From contig NZ_SMGO01000001.1 of assembly GCF_004339765.1 (NCBI RefSeq), positions 744,001 to 808,000 of the forward strand: 64,000 bases of DNA. The letters run 5' to 3'. Of this stretch, positions 34,826 to 44,961 are shown piece by piece. Made by a program: the position numbers and the translations under genes. The notes under the pieces are model-generated. The model saw nothing but the letters and a program-made list of their open reading frames with translations, searched no databases and was not told the DNA's origin. The stretch comes from Albibacterium bauzanense (GTDB lineage: Bacteria > Bacteroidota > Bacteroidia > Sphingobacteriales > Sphingobacteriaceae). The number at the start of each line of letters is the position of its first letter. The first letter of the stretch is position 1.

Positions 34826-37816
34826 ATGAAAAATTTATTACAAAAAGAGAAACTGGTATTTCTTAAATTAAAACCATTCTTTACTTTATTAAGTTTTTTT
34901 CTGATTCTTAATTTAAATAATGCCTATTCACAACAAAATTCTATTACAGGAATCGTGAGAAATGGAGCTGACCAAGAGACATTGCCAGGTGTCTCGGTGA
35001 ATGTTAAAAACTCCAACAGAGCTACTTCAACAAACGATGAAGGGCGCTTTACGATTGAAGCTTCACCTGAAGAAGTCTTAGTGTTTTCTTACATAGGTTT
35101 CTTATTAAAAGAAGAAAAAGTAGGAAATCGTACTTTAATTAACGTTGTAATGCAGGAGGACAAAAAGGCTTTAGATGAAGTAGTCGTAATTGGTTATGGA
35201 ACTCAAAAAAGAAGCGAAGTTACTTCCGCAGTTGCTACAGTAAAAGCAGAAGACTTTAATCAAGGTGGTTCAAGATCTGCCATGGATTTAATACAGGGAA
35301 AAGTAGCTGGTTTAAACATTACCAGAACGGAGGGGAGTAATCCGAATTCAGGTACGGCTATACAACTTAGAGGAATTACTTCACTCACCGGAACACGTGA
35401 ACCACTCATTGTGATCGATGGTATTCCTGGCGGAAGTCTGGATTTACTGCAACAAGAAGACATAGAGTCTTTTGATGTTTTAAAAGATGGATCAGCAGCA
35501 GCAATTTATGGTACACGAGGAAATGCGGGAGTAATTTTAATCACGACAAAAAAGGGAAAATCAGGCGATCCAATATATGAATATTCAACTTATTTTCAAC
35601 GCGAATTCATCGATAAGAAGCCTGCCTATTTAAATGCAGATCAATTTAGAAATTTAATTAAAGACGGAGTGATTAACAGCTCTCAAGATTTAGGTTCTTC
35701 TACCGATTTATATGACCTTCTGGTCGATAAAAATAATCTGAGTCAATACCACACTCTGGCAGCCTCCGGAGGAACAGCGAAAGCCAACTACAGAGCATCT
35801 GTGTTTTATAATGATGCAAATGGAATTGCTGTTCAGAACGGGCGTAAACAATTTGGTGGTCGATTAAATTTTAATCAAACAGGTTTACAAGATCGCTTAA
35901 AATTACAAATAAATGTGGCAACAAATTTTAACAAAGCCAATCTTTTAGGAGGTGATCGCGGTTATTTTGAACAAGCAATTCAACGTAATCCTACTGCACC
36001 AATTTATAATGAGGATGGCACTTTTGTTGAAACTCAAGCCTACAATAACTACAACCCTCTTTCTCGTCTGGCAAATAGAATTAATGAGCGAAATCAACAG
36101 ACTTTTTCTGGCGACGCAAAATTATCTGTTGAAATAATTGAGGGATTAACTGCTTCTGCTTTTGGATCATACGTTAGAAACAATTTTAACGACAGGCAGT
36201 TTAGATCAAAAAATGATTGGGATCAACGTCCTACCTCCGACTATCAAGGAATGGGTTATGCCTATAAAAGCAACTTTCTAGATTGGACTCAAACTTTTGA
36301 ATCTACGGTAGATTATAGTAAAACCTTTGCAGAGGTTCATGCTTTGAGCGCGGTGTTGGGTTATAGTTATCAATACAGTTCTGAAGAAACCTTTAATGTT
36401 AATAACAATGGATTTACAACCGATGGTTTTTTAGACTGGAATTTAGGTGCAGGAAGTGCAATTAATAATGACCAATTACCTAGACCTGGCATGGGTAGTA
36501 ATAAGTTCGACAACCGTTTAGCTGCCTTTTTTGGACGGGTTAATTATGCCTATGCTGGAAAGTATTTTGCACAAGTTATCTTACGTAGAGAAGGTTCTTC
36601 TCGTTTTGGTGCTAATCATAAATGGGGTAATTTTCCTGCAATGTCTCTAGGATGGACACTTTCAGAAGAGGAATTTCTTCAGGAAATTCCAGCTATCAAT
36701 AATTTAAAGCTTCGTGTAGGATATGGTGTAACAGGCAACCAAGGTATTCCAAATTACCAATCCTTGGTAACTCTTGGTACTGGAGGAGTATATCCGATTG
36801 ATGGTGTTTATTATCAAACCTACGGTGCAGCAAGAAACCCTAACCCCGATTTGAAATGGGAACGTAAAGCAGAATGGAACTTCGGTTTAGATTTTGGTGT
36901 TCTTGAAAATCGCATTACTGGATCGTTGGATGTATATAAAAGAAAAACAACAGATTTACTGTATCAGTACAATGCACAACAACCTCCATTTGTTAGAAAC
37001 AGCCTATATACCAATGTTGGTTCTATTAGTAATAAAGGAGTAGAACTTTTACTATCAGCAACACCTATTCAAAATGACAACTTTAGTTGGAATGTAAACC
37101 TAACTGCAAGTTCCCAGTTTAATAAGCTTACCAAATTATCGAACGATGTTTTTAAAGCAAACTATTTAGAGTTTTACGGACTTCCATCGCCGGGTAATTT
37201 AGGAAATGCATTCAGATTGGAAGAAGGTGGAGAAGTAGGAAATTTTTACGGAAAACGCTTTGCAGGATTTACTGATGAAGGGAAATGGCTTTTTTATAAA
37301 GCAGATGGAAGTCAGGCATTAGCAAGTGAAATGAATAACGACGATTTGGCAATAATTGGAAACGGCGTTCCAAAATACCATGCAGGTTTAAGTAATACCA
37401 TTAACTATAAGAATTTCGACTTAACAATATTTTTCAGAGGAAAATTTGATTTTGACATCTTAAATACCAAAGAACTTTACTTCGGAAATAAAAAATGGTT
37501 ACCAAATAACGTATTAGAAAGTGCTATAGGGAAAAACAGTGAACTAAATGATGATCCACAATATTCTGATTACTATTTGGAAAGAGGAAGTTTCGTAAAA
37601 CTGGATAACCTGACATTAGGCTATCGATTTAATTTGAAGACTCCTTATATCCGAAATATGCGCTTGTATATTTCCGGAAGAAATTTAGCAACAATAACAG
37701 GATATAGCGGAATAGATCCAGAATTGCAGGATACTGGATTTGAAACTGGAGTAGATCGGAGAGATTTCTACCCAAGAACAAAATCTTGGACTATTGGATT
37801 AAACGTCGGATTCTAA
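34826..37816 (+). CDS. SusC/RagA TonB-dependent outer membrane transporter (second locus)
   Basis: A 996-aa SusC protein: signal peptide to about residue 36, carboxypeptidase-regulatory-like domain (ITGIVRNGADQETLPGVSV), TonB-box region ALDEVVVIGYGTQKR, plug with LKDGSAAAIYGTRGNAGVIL, and a beta-barrel ending SWTIGLNVGF. It is clearly diverged from the SusC at 29075, so it should import a different ligand. First gene of a four-gene operon with SusD, DUF1080 and cytochrome genes. Divergent from its probable two-component system. Confidence 0.95.
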   Translation: MKNLLQKEKLVFLKLKPFFTLLSFFLILNLNNAYSQQNSITGIVRNGADQETLPGVSVNVKNSNRATSTNDEGRFTIEASPEEVLVFSYIGFLLKEEKVGNRTLINVVMQEDKKALDEVVVIGYGTQKRSEVTSAVATVKAEDFNQGGSRSAMDLIQGKVAGLNITRTEGSNPNSGTAIQLRGITSLTGTREPLIVIDGIPGGSLDLLQQEDIESFDVLKDGSAAAIYGTRGNAGVILITTKKGKSGDPIYEYSTYFQREFIDKKPAYLNADQFRNLIKDGVINSSQDLGSSTDLYDLLVDKNNLSQYHTLAASGGTAKANYRASVFYNDANGIAVQNGRKQFGGRLNFNQTGLQDRLKLQINVATNFNKANLLGGDRGYFEQAIQRNPTAPIYNEDGTFVETQAYNNYNPLSRLANRINERNQQTFSGDAKLSVEIIEGLTASAFGSYVRNNFNDRQFRSKNDWDQRPTSDYQGMGYAYKSNFLDWTQTFESTVDYSKTFAEVHALSAVLGYSYQYSSEETFNVNNNGFTTDGFLDWNLGAGSAINNDQLPRPGMGSNKFDNRLAAFFGRVNYAYAGKYFAQVILRREGSSRFGANHKWGNFPAMSLGWTLSEEEFLQEIPAINNLKLRVGYGVTGNQGIPNYQSLVTLGTGGVYPIDGVYYQTYGAARNPNPDLKWERKAEWNFGLDFGVLENRITGSLDVYKRKTTDLLYQYNAQQPPFVRNSLYTNVGSISNKGVELLLSATPIQNDNFSWNVNLTASSQFNKLTKLSNDVFKANYLEFYGLPSPGNLGNAFRLEEGGEVGNFYGKRFAGFTDEGKWLFYKADGSQALASEMNNDDLAIIGNGVPKYHAGLSNTINYKNFDLTIFFRGKFDFDILNTKELYFGNKKWLPNNVLESAIGKNSELNDDPQYSDYYLERGSFVKLDNLTLGYRFNLKTPYIRNMRLYISGRNLATITGYSGIDPELQDTGFETGVDRRDFYPRTKSWTIGLNVGF

Positions 37817-37850
37817 CATATTATTTTTCCAACATTTTAAATAGATATCA

Positions 37851-39485
37851 ATGAAGAAATATATAAATAAAGCCCTTTTCATAAGCATCGCAAGCTTATT
37901 TATGGCATCGCTAAGTAATTGTACGAAACTAGATGAAAAATTGTACAATGAATTGAACGAAAAGAATTTCTATAATAATAAGCTTGAAGTAATGCAGGCC
38001 TCCTTAAGACCCTTTACTCACATGCAAGCTTGGATTGCTCCAACTGGCCAAAGTGCATATTATTATCATTCTGAGTTATCATCCGATCAGTTGGCATGGC
38101 CTCAAAAAGGCCGTCATGGTTACGATGGTGGAGATCATTTTCGCCAACATTACCATACTTGGACCCCCAATGAGGGCAGAATGCGTGGAACCTGGGAATT
38201 AATGTGGACTGGAGTAGGTTATGTAAATTCGGCGATAGAAGATCTATCAAAATTAGATTACGTCAAATTAGGTATGACAGAAACTGAGATGAAATCAATT
38301 TTAGCCGAATTGAAGGTATTGAGAGCATTTCATTATATGAAAATTATGGATTTATGGGGCAACGTACCTATAGTGACTACTGTAGCTGAACCTTTAAACC
38401 CACCAACACAATCTCGCAAAGAAGTATTTGAATTTGTTCAAAGTGAATTGGAAACCTATGTTCCCGCTTTACAACCCTATTCAAATGCATTAATTGGTAG
38501 AGTTTCACAAGCTGCTGGCTATGCCATGTTATCAGAGTTGTATCTGAATGCAGAAAAATGGCATGGAACTCCTATGTGGGACAAGTGCATTGAAGCATCC
38601 GATAAAATAATTAGCGGATCGGCAGGTGGTATTAATGGTGGACCTAAATTAGCTCCTGATCTCGAATTAAATTTCAGCAATGTTAATAAAACCTCACCTG
38701 AAGCTTTATTTCAGGTTGCTTATAGTCGTAAAGGAGGCTTTGAGTTCGGTTGGGGTGGCTTCTTTATGGGATACGATTCAATGAAAGAAGTACTAAATGT
38801 AGGATACGGAGGTTGGAATGCTTTTGTAGTAATTCCTAGCGCATTTGATGCCTATTCAGACAATGATTTACGTAAAAAAGAATGGTTCCTTTTTGGCCCT
38901 CAATACAAGTACGGAACAACAACTCCAGTTATGGGAAGTGAAGAATGGAGCGGAAAACCACTTGTTTTTGTAAACAGCATTCGTCGTGAAAGTGAAGGCG
39001 ACTTAACTAGTGAAGGCAGTATGGCTGAAGGAGAAGAAAACAGTGGAGCACGTTTCAATAAATATAAATCTGGAACTCTAGATGATCCTAATTATTTAGA
39101 AAATCATTATATTCTCTATCGCTTAACTGAAATTTACTTTAATAAAGCAGAAGCTATTATGCGAAAAAATGGCGGTTCAGCAACTTCTGAAGCAGTTGAA
39201 TTAATTAATGAAAGTAGAAAGAGAGCATTTTCTGCTGCTGATTGGCCTGCAGAACAATATACAACCGCTTCTTTAACTTTAGATGAATTACTTGCAGAAC
39301 GAGGTAGAGAGTTTATCTTTGAAGGGAAAAGAAGGACAGATTTAATTCGATTTGGGAAATATATTAATGGAGCGTGGTGGGATCATGAGCCAACAGGAGA
39401 TATAAATAAAGAGGTTTATCCTATTCCTCATACACAAATTGCAGCAAATCCTAATTTGATTCAAAATCCAGGATATGAAAATTAA
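37851..39485 (+). CDS. SusD/RagB outer membrane lipoprotein (second locus)
   Basis: A 544-aa SusD partner. Lipoprotein signal with ASLSNC (Cys about 24), the SusD phrases LRAFHYMKIMDLWGNVPIVT, AAGYAMLSELYLNAEKW and LLAERGREFIFEGKRRTDLIRFGKY, and the C-terminus NPNLIQNPGYEN. It follows susC by 34 bp. Ligand unknown; the downstream DUF1080 and cytochrome genes point to a sugar that is handled oxidatively in the periplasm. Confidence 0.94.
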   Translation: MKKYINKALFISIASLFMASLSNCTKLDEKLYNELNEKNFYNNKLEVMQASLRPFTHMQAWIAPTGQSAYYYHSELSSDQLAWPQKGRHGYDGGDHFRQHYHTWTPNEGRMRGTWELMWTGVGYVNSAIEDLSKLDYVKLGMTETEMKSILAELKVLRAFHYMKIMDLWGNVPIVTTVAEPLNPPTQSRKEVFEFVQSELETYVPALQPYSNALIGRVSQAAGYAMLSELYLNAEKWHGTPMWDKCIEASDKIISGSAGGINGGPKLAPDLELNFSNVNKTSPEALFQVAYSRKGGFEFGWGGFFMGYDSMKEVLNVGYGGWNAFVVIPSAFDAYSDNDLRKKEWFLFGPQYKYGTTTPVMGSEEWSGKPLVFVNSIRRESEGDLTSEGSMAEGEENSGARFNKYKSGTLDDPNYLENHYILYRLTEIYFNKAEAIMRKNGGSATSEAVELINESRKRAFSAADWPAEQYTTASLTLDELLAERGREFIFEGKRRTDLIRFGKYINGAWWDHEPTGDINKEVYPIPHTQIAANPNLIQNPGYEN

Positions 39486-39511
39486 TCACACAAAAAATAA
39501 AACTAATCACT

Positions 39512-40903
39512 TTGAAAAAAAACACAATTAGCGTCTATCTATTAATGCTGAGTACCACCTTGGTTTTGACTGCCGAAATAAATGCAGTATATGGACAAGA
39601 AAAGTCAAACCAAATTCCATTAAATGACCTTACTGCCTTTAATGATCCAGGTAAAAGTTGGGCTATTGTTGAAGATGTAAACGGAAATATTAATGTAGCC
39701 AATAGCCTTACGGGCGTTACAGGAACAGGCGTATTACTTAATTTACCCAGTAAAAAAGTGAAGGGAACTGATCTTTATACTGTACTTGAATATGGTGATG
39801 TAGATATTGAACTGAAGTTTTTAATGTCTAAAAACGGAAATTCAGGCATTTACCTACAAGGTCGTTACGAAGTACAATTAGAAGATTCATGGAATTTAAC
39901 AAAAAGCACTTCGGCTAGCAATGGTGGAATTTATAACTTGAAAGCGCCTCGCATCAATGCATCAAAAGCGCCAGGTCTATGGCAAGATCTGAAAATTTCT
40001 TTTCAAGCACCGCGTTTTAATTCTTCAGGAGAAAAAATCCAAAATGCCAGATTCTTAAAAGTATTGTTAAATGGAGTAGTAGTTCAGGAAAACGTAGAAC
40101 TGTTTACACCCACTCCCGGGGCAGTCAGTAATCAAGAAGTAGCAAAAGCCGCATTACGTATTCAAGGAGATCATGGTGCTATTGCATTTAAAGATCTCGT
40201 TATTTCAGAAATAAAAGAGAAGAAGGTAGACGAGAATGAAGGTTATGCTGCTGATCCTATTCTAGTAGAAGCAAATGAAAATACGATATTAAGAAGCTTC
40301 ATGGATTTAGATCAAGGTGTTCGAGTAGTGCATGCAGTTTCTGTAGGTAGCGCTAATAACGTTCATTATACCTATGACATGGATCATGGCATGTTGGTGC
40401 AGGCATGGCGTGGCCAGTTTTTGGATGCAACACCCATGTGGGATGGTAGAGGAAATGGCACCTCCCTCCCCATGGGTGCTATCCAGTATTTTGGCCAACC
40501 AGCTTTAGAAGTTGTGAAGTTAGCAAACCAACAAGAAGCTTGGCCTGTAGATACTGTGAATTCACATTACAAACCCGATGGATATGTAGTAGATTCAGGC
40601 GGTATTCCCACCTTCGTTTACAAAGTTTCCGACTCAGAAGTTAGAGATAAATTAAGTGTATTAGATGATGGAAGTGGCATAAATCGAGAAATTACGGTTG
40701 AAAACGGGAATAATATGTATATGAGATTGGCAAAATCTACACAGATCTTAGAAATTAAAAAAGGGCATTATCTTATCGGCGATAAAGAGTATTATTTGCA
40801 ATTACACGATCCGAAGGCTCAAGTTATATTACGAGATGTAAATGGTGAGAAAGAGTTGATCGCTCCAATTAAGGATCACATTACTTATTCAATATCATTT
40901 TAA
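39512..40903 (+). CDS. DUF1080 (3-keto-glycoside hydrolase-like) secreted protein
   Basis: A 463-aa exported protein; the best start is the TTG at 39512 (KKNTISVYLLMLSTTLVL signal peptide). Residues about 35-235 form a DUF1080 lectin-like fold: LNDLTAFNDPGKSWAI, YGDVDIELKFLMSKNGNSGIYLQGRYEVQLEDSW and AALRIQGDHGAIAFKDLVI. DUF1080 members include hydrolases/lyases acting on 3-keto-glucosides. The second half (about 240-463), with DMDHGMLVQAWRGQFLDATP, is a separate region I cannot assign. Co-transcribed with SusD (26 bp) and the cytochrome gene (20 bp). Confidence 0.75.
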   Translation: MKKNTISVYLLMLSTTLVLTAEINAVYGQEKSNQIPLNDLTAFNDPGKSWAIVEDVNGNINVANSLTGVTGTGVLLNLPSKKVKGTDLYTVLEYGDVDIELKFLMSKNGNSGIYLQGRYEVQLEDSWNLTKSTSASNGGIYNLKAPRINASKAPGLWQDLKISFQAPRFNSSGEKIQNARFLKVLLNGVVVQENVELFTPTPGAVSNQEVAKAALRIQGDHGAIAFKDLVISEIKEKKVDENEGYAADPILVEANENTILRSFMDLDQGVRVVHAVSVGSANNVHYTYDMDHGMLVQAWRGQFLDATPMWDGRGNGTSLPMGAIQYFGQPALEVVKLANQQEAWPVDTVNSHYKPDGYVVDSGGIPTFVYKVSDSEVRDKLSVLDDGSGINREITVENGNNMYMRLAKSTQILEIKKGHYLIGDKEYYLQLHDPKAQVILRDVNGEKELIAPIKDHITYSISF

Positions 40904-40923
40904 TCGAAATCAAATAAAACACA

Positions 40924-42885
40924 GTGTATATGCTATCGAATATTATCCAATATTATACTAAATTCATTCTAACAAGCCTCCTTTCTTTTGTCACACTCTT
41001 CACATTTGCACAAGAAACACCTAAGGAGGAAGATTTTTACAAAATAGTTAAGCTGCCTGCTCCGGAGCATGTTCTACTTGAAGTAGGTGGTTTGGTTACT
41101 TTACCGAACGGAAACTTAGGCGTATCAACCCGAAGAGGTGATATTTATATAGTTGAAAATCCAACCAGTGCTAAACCTTATTTTATAAAGTTTGCATCAG
41201 GTTTACATGAAATTCTAGGATTAGCCTATAAAGATGGGGCATTTTATGCAGCCCAACGTGGCGAGCTTACTAAACTGACAGACACTGACTTAGATGGCAA
41301 GGCGGATGTCTATAAAACCATTTACTCATGGCCCCTTTCAGGACATTATCATGAATACAGTTTCGGTCCTAAAATAGCACCTGATGGATCATTTTTTGTA
41401 ACCGCCAATGTTGCTTTTGGTGATGAAGAATGGTGGCGTGGTGAAAGTAAAGTGCCATGGAGAGGCTGGACAATGCAAATCTTTGAAGATGGAACAATGA
41501 AGCCTTGGGCAACTGGTATGCGCTCTCCTGCTGGACCTGGCTTTATTAATGGAGAATTTTTCTATGCCGAGAATCAAGGCGATTGGATTGGGTCAGGAGG
41601 ACTTTGGCAGGTTCCTAAAGGCGCATTTACAGGACATCCAGCTGGATTAGTATGGACTGGAAAAGAAAATTCTCCACTAAAACTAAAGCAGCAAACTCTA
41701 TTTGATCTAATTGATGAACGTAGAATCAGAAACGATAATGGAAGAGCGGTAAAGCCTGAAAATATTATTCAAGGAGAATTTAAAACTATGGCCGAAGCAA
41801 AGATTGAAGTACCAGAACTTCAACTTCCGGCGGTTTGGCTTCCACATGCAATTCTAGGCATTTCAAATTCTGAACCCATCGAGATCCCAGAAAATACCTT
41901 CGGCCCCTTTGCCGGTCAGATTTTAATAGGAGATCAAGGGATGAGTATGATATCTCGCATTATGTTAGAAAAAGTAAATGGCGAATATCAAGGTGCAGCA
42001 ATTGCATTAAGAAGTGGCTTCCGTTCTGGAATACTGCGTTTAGCTTGGGCAAAAGACGGCTCCTTATTTGTTGGAGAAACGAACAGGGGTTGGGGTTCTG
42101 CTGGCGACGCAAATGAAGGTTTACAACGTTTAATTTTCAATCAAAAAGATATGCCTTTTGAAATGAAAAATATAAAAGCGATGCCAGATGGTTTTGAAAT
42201 AGAATTCACATTACCTGTAGACAAAAATTCGGCAGAAGATATCGCTTCTTACTCACTAGAAACGTTTACCTATAAATATAACTCGGTGTATGGTAGTCCG
42301 CCCGTCGAGCAAGAAACCGCCAAGATTAAAGGTGTAAAACTATCAAGTGATGGCTTAAAAGTTCGAATTGTAACAGATGGCTTAAAAAAACATTTTATAC
42401 ATACCCTTACTTTAAATGGAATACGCTCTGAAGAATCATTTTATTCTTTAATTCACCCTACAGCCTATTACACCTTGCATAATATTCCAAGCGGTCCAAA
42501 ACTAGCTATAGAAGAATTAAGTACAAAAGATTCTTCTATCCCTTTGGAAGTCAAAAAACCCATAGCAAAATCAGTAGCTAAGACAGCACCAGAAAAGAAA
42601 ATTGAAACAACAGTAAACGTAGAAAGGGTACCCACATTTTCAGAAGTACAAGGATTATTAGCTAAAAACACTTGCATTGCATGTCATAACGCTGATACTA
42701 AACAAGTAGGTCCGGCCTTTAAAGAAATTGCAAAAAGAAAATACAGCAATGAAAAAATTGTCGAATTAATCTATAACCCAAAACCGGAGAATTGGCCCGA
42801 CTACCCAACTGAAATGCCACCCATGCCTCAAGTATCAAAGAATGAAGCATTAAAAATAGCTGCTTGGATAAATTCTCTAAATTAA
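40924..42885 (+). CDS. Beta-propeller (sorbosone dehydrogenase-like) protein with C-terminal cytochrome c domain
   Basis: A 653-aa periplasmic protein. Signal peptide (GTG at 40924 or, equally, ATG at 40930); residues about 40-430 form a six-bladed propeller of the GDH/L-sorbosone dehydrogenase type (VSTRRGDIYIVENP, YAENQGDWIGSGGLW, IGDQGMSMISR); a linker; then a class I cytochrome c domain with one haem motif CIACH (about 580) and axial Met in PPMPQ. Such fusions oxidise sugars or related alcohols and pass electrons to the respiratory chain. Quinone cofactor binding is not provable here. Last gene of the operon. Confidence 0.82.
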   Translation: MYMLSNIIQYYTKFILTSLLSFVTLFTFAQETPKEEDFYKIVKLPAPEHVLLEVGGLVTLPNGNLGVSTRRGDIYIVENPTSAKPYFIKFASGLHEILGLAYKDGAFYAAQRGELTKLTDTDLDGKADVYKTIYSWPLSGHYHEYSFGPKIAPDGSFFVTANVAFGDEEWWRGESKVPWRGWTMQIFEDGTMKPWATGMRSPAGPGFINGEFFYAENQGDWIGSGGLWQVPKGAFTGHPAGLVWTGKENSPLKLKQQTLFDLIDERRIRNDNGRAVKPENIIQGEFKTMAEAKIEVPELQLPAVWLPHAILGISNSEPIEIPENTFGPFAGQILIGDQGMSMISRIMLEKVNGEYQGAAIALRSGFRSGILRLAWAKDGSLFVGETNRGWGSAGDANEGLQRLIFNQKDMPFEMKNIKAMPDGFEIEFTLPVDKNSAEDIASYSLETFTYKYNSVYGSPPVEQETAKIKGVKLSSDGLKVRIVTDGLKKHFIHTLTLNGIRSEESFYSLIHPTAYYTLHNIPSGPKLAIEELSTKDSSIPLEVKKPIAKSVAKTAPEKKIETTVNVERVPTFSEVQGLLAKNTCIACHNADTKQVGPAFKEIAKRKYSNEKIVELIYNPKPENWPDYPTEMPPMPQVSKNEALKIAAWINSLN

Positions 42886-42910
42886 TTGAACAATCCTGAC
42901 ACTAGTATAA

Positions 42911-42944
42911 AAGAAGCCTGTAATCTTTCGATTACAGGCTTCTT
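42911..42944 (+). terminator. Terminator of the second SusCD operon
   Basis: Perfect 15-bp stem AAGAAGCCTGTAATC / GATTACAGGCTTCTT with a 4-nt loop followed by TTTATATTT, 25 bp after the cytochrome gene. Confidence 0.85.
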
Positions 42945-43114
42945 TTATATTTCGATTACCATTACTGCCTCTACCCTTCCACTAAATAAATATCAAATAC
43001 TTCTGTATTCTTACCGTAAAACATCGAAGAAGAACGGAGACACAACGGAGAGAAGACCCGAGGAGCACGGAAGCATCTTAACCAAGTCTTAAGTAAAGCT
43101 ATAGCTTTAGATTC

Positions 43115-44137
43115 TCAACGCCAACTCAATCCAGGTGCAACATGCTCCAAAATAGCAGATAGCATGTGTATATTGTAATCAACGCCTAGCGTATTAGGTA
43201 CCGTCAAAAGAAGTGTATCGGCTTCCTGTATGGCTTCATCTTGTGCCAACTCTTTGATAAGTTGATCTGGTTCCGCAGCATAACTTCTTCCGAAGATGGC
43301 CCGTTTGTCCTTTTCGATAACACCTGTTTTATCTTGTCGATTGGCTTCCTGACCAAAGTAATAGTGGTCTTGGTCGTTTACCAGTGCAAAAATGGATCGG
43401 CTTATTGATACTCGGGGTTCGCGTTGGTGGCCTGCTTTTTTCCAGGCATCTTTATATAACCTGATCTGCTCTGCTTGCTGTACATGGAAAGGCTTAAAGC
43501 TTTCATCCTCTTTAAGAGTAGAACTTTGTAAGTTCATTCCGTTCTCGGCTGCCCAAATAGCTGTGGCATTGGAACCTGCACCCCACCAGATTCGTTCGCG
43601 CAATCCTTCAGAGTGTGGCTCCAGACGTAATAAACCTGGTGGATTCGGAAACATCGGGTTTGGACTGGGTTGAGCAAATCCAACGCCTTTCAGCTTTTCT
43701 AGAAACTCCAATGCCTTACGGCGGCCCATAGCTGCGTTATCTTCCCCTTCTGCCGGCTCATAACCAAAATAACGCCAACCATCAATAACCTGTTCTGGCG
43801 AACCTCTACTAATGCCCAATTGCAAGCGTCCCTCTGAAATTAAATCAGCAGCTCCGGCATCCTCAACCATGTATAAAGGGTTTTCATAACGCATATCAAT
43901 AACGCCGGTTCCAATCTCAATTTTGCTAGTTTTAGCACCGATTGCAGAGAGCAATGGAAATGGCGATGCCAATTGTGCTGCAAAATGGTGTACCCGGAAA
44001 TATGCACCATCCAAACCAATTTCTTCGGCAGCGACAGCCAAATCAATGGATTGAAGCAAGGTATCACTTGCCGAGCGAGTTTGATATGAGGGATGAGTGC
44101 CCCAATGTCCAAATGATAAAAATCCTATTTTCTTCAT
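43115..44137 (-). CDS. Luciferase-like (LLM class) flavin-dependent oxidoreductase
   Basis: A 340-aa TIM-barrel flavin enzyme. LLM features: EIGLDGAYFRVHHFA near residue 40, SPFPLLSAIGAKTSKIEIGTG, VEDAGAADLISEGRLQLGISRG, and a C-terminal TLLLTVPNTLG. The family uses FMNH2 or F420 to oxidise varied substrates; in this phylum FMN is more likely. Single gene, no operon partner; preceded on the other strand by 233 bp and a DHFR-like gene. Substrate unknown. Confidence 0.87.
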   Translation of the reverse strand: MKKIGFLSFGHWGTHPSYQTRSASDTLLQSIDLAVAAEEIGLDGAYFRVHHFAAQLASPFPLLSAIGAKTSKIEIGTGVIDMRYENPLYMVEDAGAADLISEGRLQLGISRGSPEQVIDGWRYFGYEPAEGEDNAAMGRRKALEFLEKLKGVGFAQPSPNPMFPNPPGLLRLEPHSEGLRERIWWGAGSNATAIWAAENGMNLQSSTLKEDESFKPFHVQQAEQIRLYKDAWKKAGHQREPRVSISRSIFALVNDQDHYYFGQEANRQDKTGVIEKDKRAIFGRSYAAEPDQLIKELAQDEAIQEADTLLLTVPNTLGVDYNIHMLSAILEHVAPGLSWR

Positions 44138-44370
44138 ATATTAATTCAATTCAGATGGTACATACAAATTTACATGAAGTTTTCCGAAACCACGCACAAA
44201 GGGAATAACCAAAGTCACAAGACTAAAATCCATTCTGTTAAAGTTTGTTGGTATAAACTTTGTGCATTAGCACCAAAAAATATAAAACCGTTTGAATTTC
44301 TATATTTGGGTCTTAAAGTCATTACAATAAACGAACTTCAAAGATTAAATACCTTAGAAATACTACAAGA

Positions 44371-44928
44371 ATGAAAAAAGTAATTTTAGACTTAGCCGTA
44401 ACCTTAGATGGATTTATTGAAGGCCCTAATGGGGAAATTGATTGGTGCATTATGGACGACGATATGGACTTTGATGGTTTTCTATCTACCATAGACACTA
44501 TATTTTACGGCAGAGCAAGCTATGATGCCTGGGGTAATTTTCAACCAGATATGGACGTCAGTCAAGCGGAAAAGATGCTATGGAATGAAGTACATTCAAA
44601 GAATAAATTTGTTTTCTCGCATCAAAATAGACAAGATGACAAAGCCTCCTTCATAAGTTCTGATATAGTTAATAAAGTAACAGAAATTAAAAAACAGGGA
44701 GAAAAAGATATTTGGTTGTATGGTGGCGCCAGTCTTATTAAAACCTTTATTCAATCAAACCTTATTGATATATACCGTATATCAATACATCCTATAGCTT
44801 TGGGTAATGGCAAGCCCTTGTTTGAAGATTTAAAAGAACGTTTAGAGTTAAACTTAATTAAAACCAATATTTTCAAATCGGGCGTTGTACAACTTATTTA
44901 TGAAGCAAAAAATAAAACAACGAACTGA
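44371..44928 (+). CDS. Dihydrofolate reductase-like (RibD C-terminal) family protein
   Basis: A 185-aa protein with the RibD_C/DHFR fold: VILDLAVTLDGFIEGPNGEIDW at the N-terminus, TIFYGRASYDAW, and KQGEKDIWLYGGASLIKTFIQSNLIDIYRISIHPIALGNGKPLF. This small group is distinct from true FolA and is of unknown reaction, usually assumed to be an NADPH reductase. Single gene. Confidence 0.86.
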   Translation: MKKVILDLAVTLDGFIEGPNGEIDWCIMDDDMDFDGFLSTIDTIFYGRASYDAWGNFQPDMDVSQAEKMLWNEVHSKNKFVFSHQNRQDDKASFISSDIVNKVTEIKKQGEKDIWLYGGASLIKTFIQSNLIDIYRISIHPIALGNGKPLFEDLKERLELNLIKTNIFKSGVVQLIYEAKNKTTN

Positions 44929-44961
44929 CTATACCATTACACCAATGCTTTAACACATCCT

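Noticed and set aside
42886-43092. 68-codon frame after the cytochrome gene
   Set aside because: It runs through the terminator stem and has no start signal or family features.
43094-43109. 16-bp perfect palindrome TAAAGCTATAGCTTTA between convergent genes
   Set aside because: Has no T-tract and no repeat elsewhere in the window that I noticed; could be chance in AT-rich DNA.
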